Assembly (NCBI RefSeq): GCF_900291465.1
Contig: NZ_LT985808.1
Location: forward strand, 1,001,730 to 1,065,729
Source: Bacteroides sp. Marseille-P3684
GTDB taxonomy: Bacteria > Bacteroidota > Bacteroidia > Bacteroidales > Bacteroidaceae
DNA: 64,000 nucleotides
Direction of reading: 5' to 3'
Shown here one piece after another: positions 1 to 15,400 of the stretch. The notes beneath the pieces were generated by a model. It was not told the DNA's origin and did no database searches. It saw only the letters and a list, made by a program, of their open reading frames with translations. A program made the position numbers and the translations under genes. Numbering within the stretch: the first letter of the stretch is position 1; each line of letters starts with the position of its first letter.

Positions 1-1
1 A

Positions 2-925
2 CGGTTGGCGGACTACGGACGCATTGCCCGCCGGACGGCGGAGATGCTTGAGCGCCTGCCCGACACCTTCCGTCCGGCTTTCTTCGAGATGCTGGGCTAT
101 CCCGTACTGGCTGCCGAGCAGATGAACCGCAAGTTCCTCCTTGCCCAGGTGAACCACGAACAGCTGGCTGCAGGCAACAAGGCTGCCGCCAACCGTTCCG
201 CCCGCGAGGCGCGTGCCGCCTTTGACAGCATCCGCGTGCTGAACGACCGCTACAACGGACTGTTGGACGGCAAGTGGGACAAGATGATGGCGCTCCCGAA
301 GGGATGGGTGGCGAAGTACCAGGAGATGCCTCCGGTGACTTGTACCGACGGTGCCGGGGAGGAAGCGCTCGACCTGCGCCCCGTGGCGGAACAGGCACGG
401 CTGGAGGGCTGCACGGTGGTGGATTTGCGCCGCCCGTCGCGTATGGTCTCTGCCGGAGGACACTCGATGCGCGTCATCGAGGGCGTCGGCTACGACTGGC
501 ATGCCTTCCGCCTGGGAGAACCCACGGAGGCGGTGTGCGACCCGACTGACCTGGACGGGGTGCGGGTGGAATATGCCCTGCCTGCCGTGGATGCCGACTC
601 GGTGAAGGTCTATGTCTATACCCTGCCGTTCTTCCCGCTCTTCGAAGGGAGGAGCACGCGTTACGGCATCTCGGTCGACGGTGCTCCTGCCGTGGTGGCA
701 TCGGACGATGTGACGGAGTATTCCCCGGCGTGGAAGGACCGTGTCCTGCGTAACGGTTCGCTGGAGGTGGTGACCTTCCCTGTCGACCGCACCCGCCCCG
801 GGCACACACTGACGCTCGTCTGCGGAGACCCCGGCATCATGTTCCAGCGTATCATCGTCGACTGGGGAGGGCTGAAGCCCACCTACGTGGGACCCTCCGT
901 CGACTGTGCAACCCGGAATAATTAA
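2..925 (+). CDS. GH115 alpha-glucuronidase, C-terminal part (gene starts upstream)
   Basis: The reading frame is open from the first bases, so the gene is truncated by the window edge; the TTG at base 5 is not a true start. The protein matches the C-terminal half of the complete GH115 encoded at 49769-52735: both share a helical stretch (here LAEQMNRKFLLA, there a CELLNRMILDGQ-type segment), a YNGLLDGKWDKMM / YNELLGGKWNHVM motif, and the closing VDWGGLKPTYVGP / LDFGGLKRSYYGP motif. GH115 enzymes remove (4-O-methyl-)glucuronic acid from internal xylose of glucuronoxylan. The catalytic domain lies outside the window. It is the first gene of a run of + strand xylan enzymes with 18 bp to the next gene. 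Family assignment rests on the in-window paralogue and recognised family features. Confidence 0.85.
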   Translation, partial: RLADYGRIARRTAEMLERLPDTFRPAFFEMLGYPVLAAEQMNRKFLLAQVNHEQLAAGNKAAANRSAREARAAFDSIRVLNDRYNGLLDGKWDKMMALPKGWVAKYQEMPPVTCTDGAGEEALDLRPVAEQARLEGCTVVDLRRPSRMVSAGGHSMRVIEGVGYDWHAFRLGEPTEAVCDPTDLDGVRVEYALPAVDADSVKVYVYTLPFFPLFEGRSTRYGISVDGAPAVVASDDVTEYSPAWKDRVLRNGSLEVVTFPVDRTRPGHTLTLVCGDPGIMFQRIIVDWGGLKPTYVGPSVDCATRNN

Positions 926-943
926 TCTTAATCCCATACAACC

Positions 944-2287
944 ATGAATAGAATCAAGACCCTGGCAGGCCTGGCGGCCGTCGCGCTGACCGTCCTGCAA
1001 CCCTTGGCGGGTCATGCGCAAGACCCGCTCATCCAGACGAAGTACACCGCCGACCCGGCGCCGATGGTGCACAACGACACCATCTTCCTGTATACAACCC
1101 ACGACGAGGACGATGCCGACGGCTTCAAGATGCTCGACTGGCTGCTCTACACCTCGACCGACATGGTCAACTGGACCGACCACGGGGCGGTGGCATCGCT
1201 GAAAAGCTTCAAGTGGGCAGTGCGCGACAACGGCGCCTGGGCGGAGCAGGTCATCGAGCGCAACGGCAAGTTCTACATGTACTGCCCGCTCCACGGCAAC
1301 GGCATCGGGGTGCTGGTGGCAGACTCGCCCTACGGTCCGTTTACCGACCCGCTGGGCAAGCCGCTCGTGTGGCAGAAGGAGCACTGGGAGGACATCGACC
1401 CGACGGTGTTCATCGACGATGACGGACAGGCGTACATGTACTGGGGCAACCCGAACGTCTACTACGTGAAGCTCAATGAGGACATGATTTCCTACAGCGG
1501 CGACATCGTGAAGGTCGACCCCGTGCCCGAGCACTACCAGGAGGGCCCCTGGTGCTACAAGCGCAACGGCAAGTACTACATGGCGTTCGCCTCGACCTGC
1601 TGCCCCGAGGGCATCGGGTATGCCATGAGCGACAGCCCCACCGGTCCCTGGACGACGAAGGGCTACATCATGCGTCCGACTGACCGCAGCCGGGGCAACC
1701 ACCCGGGCATCATCGACTACAAGGGGAAGACCTACGTCTTCGGGCTCAATTACGACTTGCTCCGCATAGAGACGCCCGACCACCACGAACGCCGTTCGGT
1801 GTCGGCTGCCGAGATGCACTACAACGCCGACGGAACCATCCAGGAGGTGCCTTACTGGAAGGACACCCGCCTGGAGCCTGTGGGGACATTTGACCCCTAC
1901 CGCCGCGTGCAGGCCGAGACGATGGCTTGGGGCTACGGTCTGAAAACAGCCCCCAAGGCGGACGGCGGCATCTGCGTCACGAACATCCACAACGGGGAGA
2001 CGCTCCGTCTCCGTGCCGTCGACTTCGGCAGCCGGGCGGGCACGATGACGTTCCTGGCTTCGGTGGCTTCCGCTGACGGGAACGCACGGCTGGAAGTCCG
2101 CCTCGACAGTGCCGAGGGACCGCTCTTGGGCACGCTTGACATACAGCCGACGGGAGGCTTGGACACTTACAGGGAACAGACCTGCACGCTGCAGGGCGCC
2201 ACGGGCGTCCATGACCTGGTGTTCTGCTTCCGTGGCGGCGAAGGAATGGAATTGTTTAACTGGGACTCCTGGGAGCTCCGCAAATAA
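944..2287 (+). CDS. GH43 arabinofuranosidase/xylosidase with C-terminal CBM6
   Basis: This 447-aa secreted enzyme has a Sec signal peptide (cleavage near Ala25). A five-bladed GH43 propeller spans about residues 28-320. The expected catalytic triad is visible: Asp37 (DPAPMV, base), Asp152 (IDPTVFIDDDG, pKa modulator) and Glu200 (EGPW, acid). Residues about 325-447 resemble a CBM6 beta-sandwich (VQAETMAWGYGLKT near its start, GMELFNWDSWEL at its end). Proteins of this GH43-CBM6 build act on arabinoxylan side chains or xylo-oligosaccharides; substrate cannot be read from sequence. It shares its layout with the N-terminal two thirds of the 4342-6813 protein. Its stop codon overlaps the start of the next gene by one base (TAATG), so the two are translationally coupled. 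Confidence 0.88.
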   Translation: MNRIKTLAGLAAVALTVLQPLAGHAQDPLIQTKYTADPAPMVHNDTIFLYTTHDEDDADGFKMLDWLLYTSTDMVNWTDHGAVASLKSFKWAVRDNGAWAEQVIERNGKFYMYCPLHGNGIGVLVADSPYGPFTDPLGKPLVWQKEHWEDIDPTVFIDDDGQAYMYWGNPNVYYVKLNEDMISYSGDIVKVDPVPEHYQEGPWCYKRNGKYYMAFASTCCPEGIGYAMSDSPTGPWTTKGYIMRPTDRSRGNHPGIIDYKGKTYVFGLNYDLLRIETPDHHERRSVSAAEMHYNADGTIQEVPYWKDTRLEPVGTFDPYRRVQAETMAWGYGLKTAPKADGGICVTNIHNGETLRLRAVDFGSRAGTMTFLASVASADGNARLEVRLDSAEGPLLGTLDIQPTGGLDTYREQTCTLQGATGVHDLVFCFRGGEGMELFNWDSWELRK

Positions 2288-4245
2288 TGATACGGATGAT
2301 GAAACCAATCTTATGTCTCTGCCTCTCCCTCTTCGTGGGGATGCAGGCTTCCGCCCGCGAGGTTGAACTGCGCAGCCCCGACGGCAAGTTGTGCGTCACG
2401 GTGGACGACACCGACGGCAATCCCACCTACAGGGTGGACTATGACGGGGTCGCCTTCCTCGACAAGTCCCCGCTGGGGCTGGACACGAACATCGGCGATT
2501 TCACCCGCGGGTTGACCCTGACGGGAGTGAGCGAGCCGACGACCCTCGACGAAACCTATGAACTGAAGACCATCAAGAACAGCCGCCCCCATTACGTGGC
2601 GAACGTGCAGACCTACACCTTCTCGAAGGAAGGCACACCGGTATGCGACGTGGTGTTCCAGGTGAGCAACCACGACGTCGCGTTCAAGTATCGTGTGCTC
2701 CGTCGCGGCGAGACCCTCAGCTGCGTGGTGAACCGGGAAGCTACGGGCTTCGCCTTCCCCGCAGGCACGACGACCTTCCTCTGCCCGGAGATGGGACCGA
2801 TGACCGGCTTTGCCCGCACGGCGCCCAGCTACGAGACCCACTATACCCCCGACGACACCGTGGGCAAGAACGGCTGGGGCAACGGCTACACCTTCCCCGG
2901 ACTGTTCCGCAACGGCGACCGGGGCTGGGTGCTCCTCTCCGAGACCGGCGTGACGAGTGCGTATTGTGGCAGCCGTCTGCTGGGTCAAGCCGACGGTCTC
3001 TACACGGTCGGCTATCCGACGGAAGCCTCCAACAACGGCAACGGCACGGTGGCTCCGGGCATCTCCCTTCCGGGTGAGACCCCGTGGCGCACCATCACCG
3101 TGGGCACGACCCTGCAGCCCATCGTGGAGACGACCATTGCCACCGACGTGGTCCGTCCGCTCTACGAGCCCTCGCAGGACTACCGCTACGGCAGCGGCTC
3201 CTGGAGCTGGATTATTGCCGGCGACGCCAGCACGAACTTCGACACCCAGAAGCAGTATGTGGACTTCAGTGCCGCGATGGGCTACCAGTCGGTGCTGGTC
3301 GACGCGCTGTGGGACACCCAGATCGGGCGCGACAAAATCGAGGAACTGGCACGCTATGCCTCCACGAAGGGCGTGGCGCTCTACCTCTGGTATAACTCCA
3401 ATGGCTACTGGAACGATGCACCCCAGGGTCCGCGCAATATCATGAACAACACCATCGCCCGCCGCCGGGAGATGAAGTGGATGCAGCGCATCGGCATCCG
3501 CGGCATCAAGGTGGACTTCTTCGGCGGCGACAAGCAGGAGATGATGAAGCTCTACGAGGACATCCTCGCCGACGCGAACGACTACGGTATCCTCGTCATT
3601 TTCCACGGATGCACGTTGCCCCGCGGCTGGGAGCGGATGTACCCCAACTTCGCCTCTGCCGAAGCGGTGAGAGCGAGCGAGAACCTCAACTTCTCGCAGG
3701 AGGAGTGCGACCGGGAGGCAACCAGCGCCACACTGCTGCCGTTCATCCGCAACACCGTCGCCAGCATGGACTTCGGCGGAAGCGCGCTCAACAGGTATTA
3801 CAACGCAAAGAATGAGCCCGGGGGCCGCCAGCGCAAGACCTCCGACGTCTTCGCCCTTGCCACGGCGGTGCTGTTCCAGAGCCCCGTGCAGCACTTCGCC
3901 CTGGCGCCCAACAACCTCACCGACGCTCCGTCGTGGGCGATGGACTTCATGAAGGAAGTCCCCACGCTGTGGGATGAGGTGAAGTTCATCGACGGGTACC
4001 CCGGGAAGTACGTCGTGCTCGCCCGCCGTCACGGCACGAAGTGGTACGTTGCCGGCATCAATGCGCAAGCCGAGCCGTTGAAGCTCACCGTCAGCCTGCC
4101 GATGTGGCAGCCGGGACAGGAGCTCAGGCTCTACAGCGACGACAAGGAGCTGCAAGGCAGCCTCTCGGTGAAGAAGCTCGGCAAGAAGCAGGAACTGAAA
4201 CTCACCATTCCCTGCAACGGCGGTGTGGTGGTCGCGGGGCAATAA
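2287..4245 (+). CDS. GH97 retaining-type alpha-galactosidase-like enzyme
   Basis: The 652-aa protein has a signal peptide (ending QASA) followed by the GH97 N-terminal beta-sandwich (ELRSPDGKLCVTV), a TIM barrel and a C-terminal all-beta domain. GH97 contains inverting alpha-glucosidases (SusB type) and retaining alpha-galactosidases. The retaining group uses an Asp nucleophile on the barrel. Here GIRGIKVDFFGGDKQEM places an Asp at residue 410 in that position, so I infer a retaining exo-alpha-galactosidase or alpha-L-arabinopyranosidase rather than an alpha-glucosidase. The Glu residues of SAEAVRASEN are candidate acid/base residues. Start overlaps the upstream GH43 stop, placing it in the same operon, where it would remove galactose-type caps from complex xylan. 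Confidence 0.87.
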   Translation: MIRMMKPILCLCLSLFVGMQASAREVELRSPDGKLCVTVDDTDGNPTYRVDYDGVAFLDKSPLGLDTNIGDFTRGLTLTGVSEPTTLDETYELKTIKNSRPHYVANVQTYTFSKEGTPVCDVVFQVSNHDVAFKYRVLRRGETLSCVVNREATGFAFPAGTTTFLCPEMGPMTGFARTAPSYETHYTPDDTVGKNGWGNGYTFPGLFRNGDRGWVLLSETGVTSAYCGSRLLGQADGLYTVGYPTEASNNGNGTVAPGISLPGETPWRTITVGTTLQPIVETTIATDVVRPLYEPSQDYRYGSGSWSWIIAGDASTNFDTQKQYVDFSAAMGYQSVLVDALWDTQIGRDKIEELARYASTKGVALYLWYNSNGYWNDAPQGPRNIMNNTIARRREMKWMQRIGIRGIKVDFFGGDKQEMMKLYEDILADANDYGILVIFHGCTLPRGWERMYPNFASAEAVRASENLNFSQEECDREATSATLLPFIRNTVASMDFGGSALNRYYNAKNEPGGRQRKTSDVFALATAVLFQSPVQHFALAPNNLTDAPSWAMDFMKEVPTLWDEVKFIDGYPGKYVVLARRHGTKWYVAGINAQAEPLKLTVSLPMWQPGQELRLYSDDKELQGSLSVKKLGKKQELKLTIPCNGGVVVAGQ

Positions 4246-10100
<5,855 letters not shown>

Positions 10101-10114
10101 CATCCCCAGAGCCT

Positions 10115-11707
10115 ATGAAACTCAGACATCTGCTTACCTCGGCTGCCCTCCTCCTGCTTTCGGCGGGGGCGGTGGCGCAGCAACAAGAGACGTTCACCAA
10201 CCCGGTCATCAATGCCGACGTGCCCGACCCCTCGATGATTCGCGTGGGCGACTACTACTACCTCGTCAGCACGACGATGCACCTCATGCCGGGCTGCCCG
10301 GTGATGCGGTCGAAGGACCTCGTCCACTGGGAGACCATCAGCTATGTCTTCCAGAAGCTGACCGACCTGCCACGCTACGACCTGCTGGAGGGTACCGTCT
10401 ACGGACGCGGACAGTGGGCGTCGAGCATCCGTTACCACAACGGGCTGTTCTACGTCTGGTTCTCGCCCAACGACGAACCCCACCGGGGCTACATCTACAG
10501 CGCGAAGGACCCTGCGGGTCCGTGGACACTCGTGTCCCGTCCGCCCCACTTCCACGATGCCTCCCTGCTGTTTGACGACGACGGCAAGGTCTACCTGTTC
10601 TACGGCACGGGTCAGTTGCGTCAGCTGAAGAGTGACCTCAGCGATGTGGAGCCGGGCGGGCTCGACCTGAAGATTTTCGAGCGCGACGCCGACGAACAGG
10701 GCTTGCTCGAAGGCAGTCAGGCGTTCAAGCACGACGGCAAGTACTACCTGATGATGATTTCGATGGACTGGAGCGTGCCGGGACGCCTGCGCCGCGAGGT
10801 GTGCTACCGTGCCGACAAGATTACGGGACCGTATGAGAAGAAGGTCATCCTCGAAAGCGAGTTCCAGGGCTACGGCGGTGTCGGTCAGGGCTGCATCGTC
10901 GATTCACCCGACGGCGACTGGTACGGCTTCATCTTCCAGGACCGTGGCGGCATCGGCCGCGTGCCGACGCTGATGCCCTGTCGCTGGGTCGACGGATGGC
11001 CCATGCTGGGCGACGAGCAGGGACGCGTCCCCGAACAGATGACGCTGACCACGTACCCCGATGAGTGCCGGGGCAGCATCATGGGCAGCGACGACTTCGC
11101 GTCCGCCTCGCTCAACCTGAACTGGCAGTGGAACCACAACCCCGTCGACAGCTGCTGGTCGCTCACCGAGCGTCCGGGATACATGCGCCTGAAGACCGCC
11201 CGCGTGGTGGACAACCTCTTCCTGGCACCGAACACCCTGACGCAGCGCATGCCGGGACCGCGGAGCCAGGCGACCGTCGCCCTCGACCTGTCGCACATGA
11301 AGGACGGCGACGTGGCAGGCTTCAGCGCGTTCAACGGGGACTCCGGCATCCTGGCTGTGGAGATGAACGGGGGCAGGAAGCAGCTCGTCATGTCGCTCCA
11401 GAGCGTCAGCCTGGCGGATGATGACAAGCGCGTGACCGAGGTGAAGACCGACGAGAAGGAGCGTGTCGACTGTCCGTCAGACCGGGTCTACCTGCGCATC
11501 GACGCGGACTTTACCGGCAAGAAGGACGAGGCACTGTTCTCCTACAGCCTGGACAACGTGACGTGGCACCGCATCGGCACTCCCTGCCGCATGATTTTCG
11601 ACTACCGTCGCTTCTTCATGGGCAGCAAGTTCGCCATCTTCAACTATGCCACCCGTTCGCTCGGAGGCTATGTGGACGTGGATTCCTTCACGTTGGAAAC
11701 TATCTAA
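10115..11707 (+). CDS. GH43 (subfamily-12-like) beta-xylosidase/arabinofuranosidase with C-terminal concanavalin-like domain
   Basis: The 530-aa protein has a signal peptide (to about Ala21) and a GH43 propeller with Asp38 (VPDPSMI), Asp148 (FHDASLLFDDDG) and Glu199 (LLEGSQAFK) as catalytic residues. Residues about 330-530 form the beta-sandwich found at the C-terminus of GH43 xylosidases (SDDFASASLNLNWQWNHNP opens it, GGYVDVDSFTL closes it). Such two-domain enzymes are exo-acting on xylo-oligosaccharides or arabinose side chains. It follows the CE6-GH95 gene by only 14 bp and is the last + strand gene of this enzyme run; a repeat-rich region follows. Confidence 0.88.
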   Translation: MKLRHLLTSAALLLLSAGAVAQQQETFTNPVINADVPDPSMIRVGDYYYLVSTTMHLMPGCPVMRSKDLVHWETISYVFQKLTDLPRYDLLEGTVYGRGQWASSIRYHNGLFYVWFSPNDEPHRGYIYSAKDPAGPWTLVSRPPHFHDASLLFDDDGKVYLFYGTGQLRQLKSDLSDVEPGGLDLKIFERDADEQGLLEGSQAFKHDGKYYLMMISMDWSVPGRLRREVCYRADKITGPYEKKVILESEFQGYGGVGQGCIVDSPDGDWYGFIFQDRGGIGRVPTLMPCRWVDGWPMLGDEQGRVPEQMTLTTYPDECRGSIMGSDDFASASLNLNWQWNHNPVDSCWSLTERPGYMRLKTARVVDNLFLAPNTLTQRMPGPRSQATVALDLSHMKDGDVAGFSAFNGDSGILAVEMNGGRKQLVMSLQSVSLADDDKRVTEVKTDEKERVDCPSDRVYLRIDADFTGKKDEALFSYSLDNVTWHRIGTPCRMIFDYRRFFMGSKFAIFNYATRSLGGYVDVDSFTLETI

Positions 11708-11890
11708 TTGACAATTGACAACCTTTCAATTGACAATTGATAATTGACAATGGACAATTGCCGTGCGGCATGGGGATGTTCCCCCTCCGATGGTGATTGT
11801 CCATTGTCGATTTTTTTATCCACCATTGCCATTCGGCATGTCATGAACCCATAAGGCGATAATTGTCCATTGTCAATTGTCCATTGACAA
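11708..11890. repeat. AATTGAC/GTCAATT repeat cluster with large inverted repeat
   Basis: Right after the GH43 stop the DNA is built from near-identical units such as ATTGACAATTGA and GACAATGGACAATT. The block at about 11709-11762 reappears in inverted orientation at about 11854-11890 (ATTGTCCATTGTCAATTGTCC). The two blocks could pair into a long imperfect hairpin with a roughly 90-base loop. It sits between the 3' ends of two convergent genes, so it may serve as a bidirectional terminator or be a minisatellite. Confidence 0.75.
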
Positions 11891-12141
11891 TGGATTTTTC
11901 CCCGTTTATCAAAACGACATCATTTCCTCGGTTTTAACATCACAATTTCCCGATTTGCCGTTTTCGGCTAACGCGCATTTTCGCAAAATCGTCTCAATTA
12001 GAAAAACACGCGTTAAATATTTTAAGATACGTCCGTCGGAACGCATCAGAATAAACCCTTATTCACACAATTATACCGTTTCTAACGCGAAAAAGGCATC
12101 CGCCGAACCTATTTCCACGGTCAAAAGCACCTGTGACTGGC

Positions 12142-12209
12142 TTCGTACGGACGCGTCCGCACCACCGTACCGACGTGTCCGTACCGTCGTGGTCGTTCGT
12201 CCGTACGAA
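12142..12209 (+). repeat. 68-bp palindromic intergenic repeat, copy A
   Basis: The element is bounded by perfect 11-bp inverted arms, TTCGTACGGAC at 12142-12152 and GTCCGTACGAA at 12199-12209. Its reverse complement aligns over the same 68 bp with the element at 35589-35656, including the outer TCGTACGGACG block and a central ACGACGGTNCGGACACGTC block. Both copies lie in intergenic DNA. The function is unknown; it resembles REP-type elements. Confidence 0.75.
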
Positions 12210-12376
12210 AACAGCCATCTGTCTTCCTTTTTTAGAGCCCGAAGGGGCACGATTCCGGATATGTGAAATTGTGTCCGTCCGTGTGAAAAGACTGACGGAA
12301 GGGAATGAAGGAAGAAGAGAAGACGGCAGAAAGACAGCAAACGGACGGAACAGCTGCCAATGTGCATCATGCAAAA

Positions 12377-12469
12377 CGCCCGAGAATGCCTCCTTTGCTC
12401 GCGAACACGTAGTGGAATGCAAGGAAGGCCCTTCTCGGGCGATTCGTTTGACGTTTTGACACTTTGTCA
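12377..12469 (+). repeat. Dispersed intergenic repeat, copy 1 (CGCCYGAGAATGCC...GACACTTTGTCA family)
   Basis: The segment starts CGCCCGAGAATGCC, contains AGTGGAATGC and ends TTCGTTTGAC followed by GACACTTTGTCA. The same succession of blocks occurs at 25485-25568. An internal inverted pair (GCCCGAGAA / TTCTCGGGC) could fold into a hairpin downstream of the HTCS gene, which ends at 12500 on the - strand. Confidence 0.45.
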
Positions 12470-12499
12470 CCGTCGGTGCGGCAGGGCGGGAGCGGACGG

Positions 12500-15400
12500 C
12501 TACTGCTTCCCGTCGTCGGATGCCTTGAGGCACTGCTCCATGTAGGCGGTGGGCGTCAGTCCGTAAAGCTCCTTGAAGGCGGTCGAGAAGTAGTTGACGT
12601 TGGCAAATCCCGTACGCGTCGCCACCTCGTTGATGCTCTGCCGCTTGGCTGCCAGGAGGGCGGCAGCCTGCTTGAGGCGGACGTTGCGGATGAGGTCGCT
12701 CGCCGACTGGTTGGTCAGTTCCTTGAGCTTGCGGTAGAGGTGGACACGGCTGATGCCGACCTTCTCGGCAAGCATGTCGACGCTCAGGTCCGGGTTCGCC
12801 ATGTTGTCGTTGATGACCTTCATCACGCGGTTGAGCAGGCGTTCGTCGGGCGACTCCACGTGGAGCTTCTGCACGCGCTTCTCCTGCGTCTGGCTGCCGC
12901 CGAACTTGTTTTGCAGCAGCTTCCGGTTGTGGATGAGGTTCTGCACGGTCCGCCGCAGGATTTCGATGCTGAAGGGCTTCGTCAGGTAGGCGTCGGCGCC
13001 GCAGTTCAGCCCCTCCAGGTTGTCCTCCTCGCGCGTCTTGGCGGTCAGCAGGACCACGGGGATGTGGTTGAGGTTGATGTTCTGCTTGACGCGTGTGCAC
13101 AGGGCGATGCCGTCCATCTCGGGCATCATCACGTCGCTGATGATGAGGTGGGGCGGACGCTTGAAGATGAGTTCGAGCGCCTCCTTGCCGTTGCCGCACC
13201 CCTCGGTGTAGAAGTCGGTAGTGAGCTCGCGGCAGATGTAGCTGCGGATTTCCTCGTCGTCCTCGACCACGAGCACCCGGTAGCTGCTCTTCGGGTGGAC
13301 TGCCTTCCCCTCGGTGCCGGCGTCGGTGTTGGTCTGTGGCGCCGTGTCGGGTGCCGGGCGGACGGGGACAGCCGGGGCAAAGGCGCCGTCCTGCTCGTTG
13401 GCTGTGAGGTGGCTGCTGCCCAGCGGAAGGCGGATGGTGAAGTGGCAGCCTGCCCCGTCGGCGTTGTTGGCTGCCTGGATAGTGCCGTGGTGGAGACGGA
13501 CGAGCGAGCGCGTCAGGTGAAGCCCCACGCCGGTGCCGGGCTGGGACTCGTTGCGGGTGTTGTGCACCTGGTAGAAGCGGTCGAAGATGCGGCTGATTTC
13601 TGACTCATCGATGCCGCAGCCGTTGTCGGTGACGCGTATCTCGAAGTAGTTGCGCAGCGGCTCCTCCACGGCATCGGGGTCGGTGCCCCGGGTGAGGCTG
13701 ACGTCAATGTGTCCGCCCTCGGGCGTATACTTGAAGGCATTGGAGAGCACGTTCATGAGCACCTTGTCGAAGTTCTGCGGGTCTATCCAGACGTCGAGCC
13801 GTTCGTCCGCGTGGCGGAAGGTGAAGTCAATGCGGCGCGTGGCTGCCTGGTCCTCGAAGGTGTGGTAGAGGTCGGCGATGAAGCCGACGATGTCCACGCG
13901 GCAGAAGTGCAGGCGCATTTGCCCCTTGTCAATCTTGCGGATGTCCATGAGCTGGTTGACGAGGCGGAGGATGCGCTCGGCATTGCGGTAGATGGTGTGG
14001 TAGCTCTGCTGGCGCGCGGGATTGGCATCGCTCGCCATGAGCTTCTGCAGCGGACTGATGATGAGCGACATGGGTGTGCGTATCTCGTGGGATATGTTGA
14101 TGAAGAAGCGCACCTTCGCCTCGTTGAGCTGTTCGGCGTGGATGTGCTCCATCATCTCCTGACGGGCACGGTAACGCTGGCGCATGTAGAGCACGCCCGC
14201 GGCGGCAAGGGCGGCGGCGAGCAGGACGTAGGCGGCCTTTGCCCACCCGGAGGCGTACCATGCCGGGGACACGATGATGGTGAGCTGCCTGACCGCCGAG
14301 TCGGTGTCATAGCTCCGTGCCTTGACGCGGAAGTGGTAGGTGCCGGGAGCCAGGTCGCTGAAGGAGACGCGGTTGATGCCGGCACGCAGGTGGACCCACG
14401 TGCTGTCGTTGAAGGTGTAGGAGTAGCTGATGCGTTCGGGATTGTAGAACTCCATGGCGGAGAACTCGATGCTGAAGGAGTTGTCCGTGTGGGCGAGGCG
14501 GACGCAGTCGGCGTCGCTGATGGAGCGGTCGACAATGTCGCGCCCGCCGGACTGCATGCCCGGTCGGACGGCCCGGTCATGGAGGTAGAAGTCGGCGATG
14601 CGGATGTCGGGGCGCTTGTTGGAGCTGCTGATGCGCCGCGGGTCGAAGAGGGTGATGCCTCCGGTCCCGCCGAAGATGAGCTCCCCGTCGCTTCCGGCGA
14701 AGGAAACCCGCTTGCTGAACTCGTTGCCCTGCAGCCCGTCGCCGGCGTAGAAGTTGACGAAAACCTCGTGGGGGGGGGTAAACCTGGAGATGCCGAAATT
14801 GGTGCTGACCCAGAGGTTGCCGTCGCCGTCCTCCTCGATGGCGGAGATGGAGTTGCTGGGCAGCCCGTCGGCGGTGGTGTAGATTTTCACGGCTCCGGTG
14901 CGGGGCGTGATGCGCTTGAGTCCGAAGGAGGTGCCCGCCCAGAGGTAACCCTGACGGTCCTCGTGCAGGGCGTACACGACCTCACCCGGGAGCAGGCGGT
15001 TCTTGCCGAAGGTGCTGACGAAGTTCATCGTCGGCAGGTCCAGGCAGCCCAGTCCGTCGTAGGAGCCGAAGTAGAGCTTGTCGTCGGACGAGCAGAGCAG
15101 GCAGTTCACCCAGGGATTGTTGAGCACGTTGCTCTCTTCGCGGTAGTCTCGCCCGTCCGAGGGATACGGCAGACGGAGGACCTCCTTCGTGCGGAGGTTG
15201 ATGCGGTAGATGCCGCTCCCAAGCGAGCCGACCCAGAGGTGCTTGTGACGGTCTTCGGTGATGGAGTAGACGCTCTGCACGGGTGCGCCCTTGTCATCGT
15301 ACAGGGGGAAGTAGGTGCAGCGTCCCGTCTGCGGGTCGAGGCGTGCCAGTCCGTCACGGAAGGAGCCGACCCAGAGGTTGCGGTCGGAGTCCTCGAAGAG

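Larger units (their letters stand above)
11891..12499. other. Non-coding gap between convergent genes, containing two dispersed repeats
   Basis: No convincing gene is present between the end of the GH43 gene and the end of the HTCS gene. The stretch holds an AT-rich segment (about 11891-12120), one copy of a 68-bp palindromic repeat (12142-12209) and a second repeat-like segment near 12377-12469. Reading frames here lack family resemblance or a plausible start. Confidence 0.6.

Noticed and set aside
2311..4242. 643-aa reading frame on the - strand opposite the GH97 gene
   Set aside because: It is a shadow of the GC-rich GH97 codons; no family features or signal, while the + strand protein is a complete GH97.
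12063..13199. 378-aa - strand frame overlapping the HTCS 3' end and spacer
   Set aside because: It is an alternate frame of the HTCS C-terminus running into repeats; composition is Arg/Gln/His-rich with no domain.
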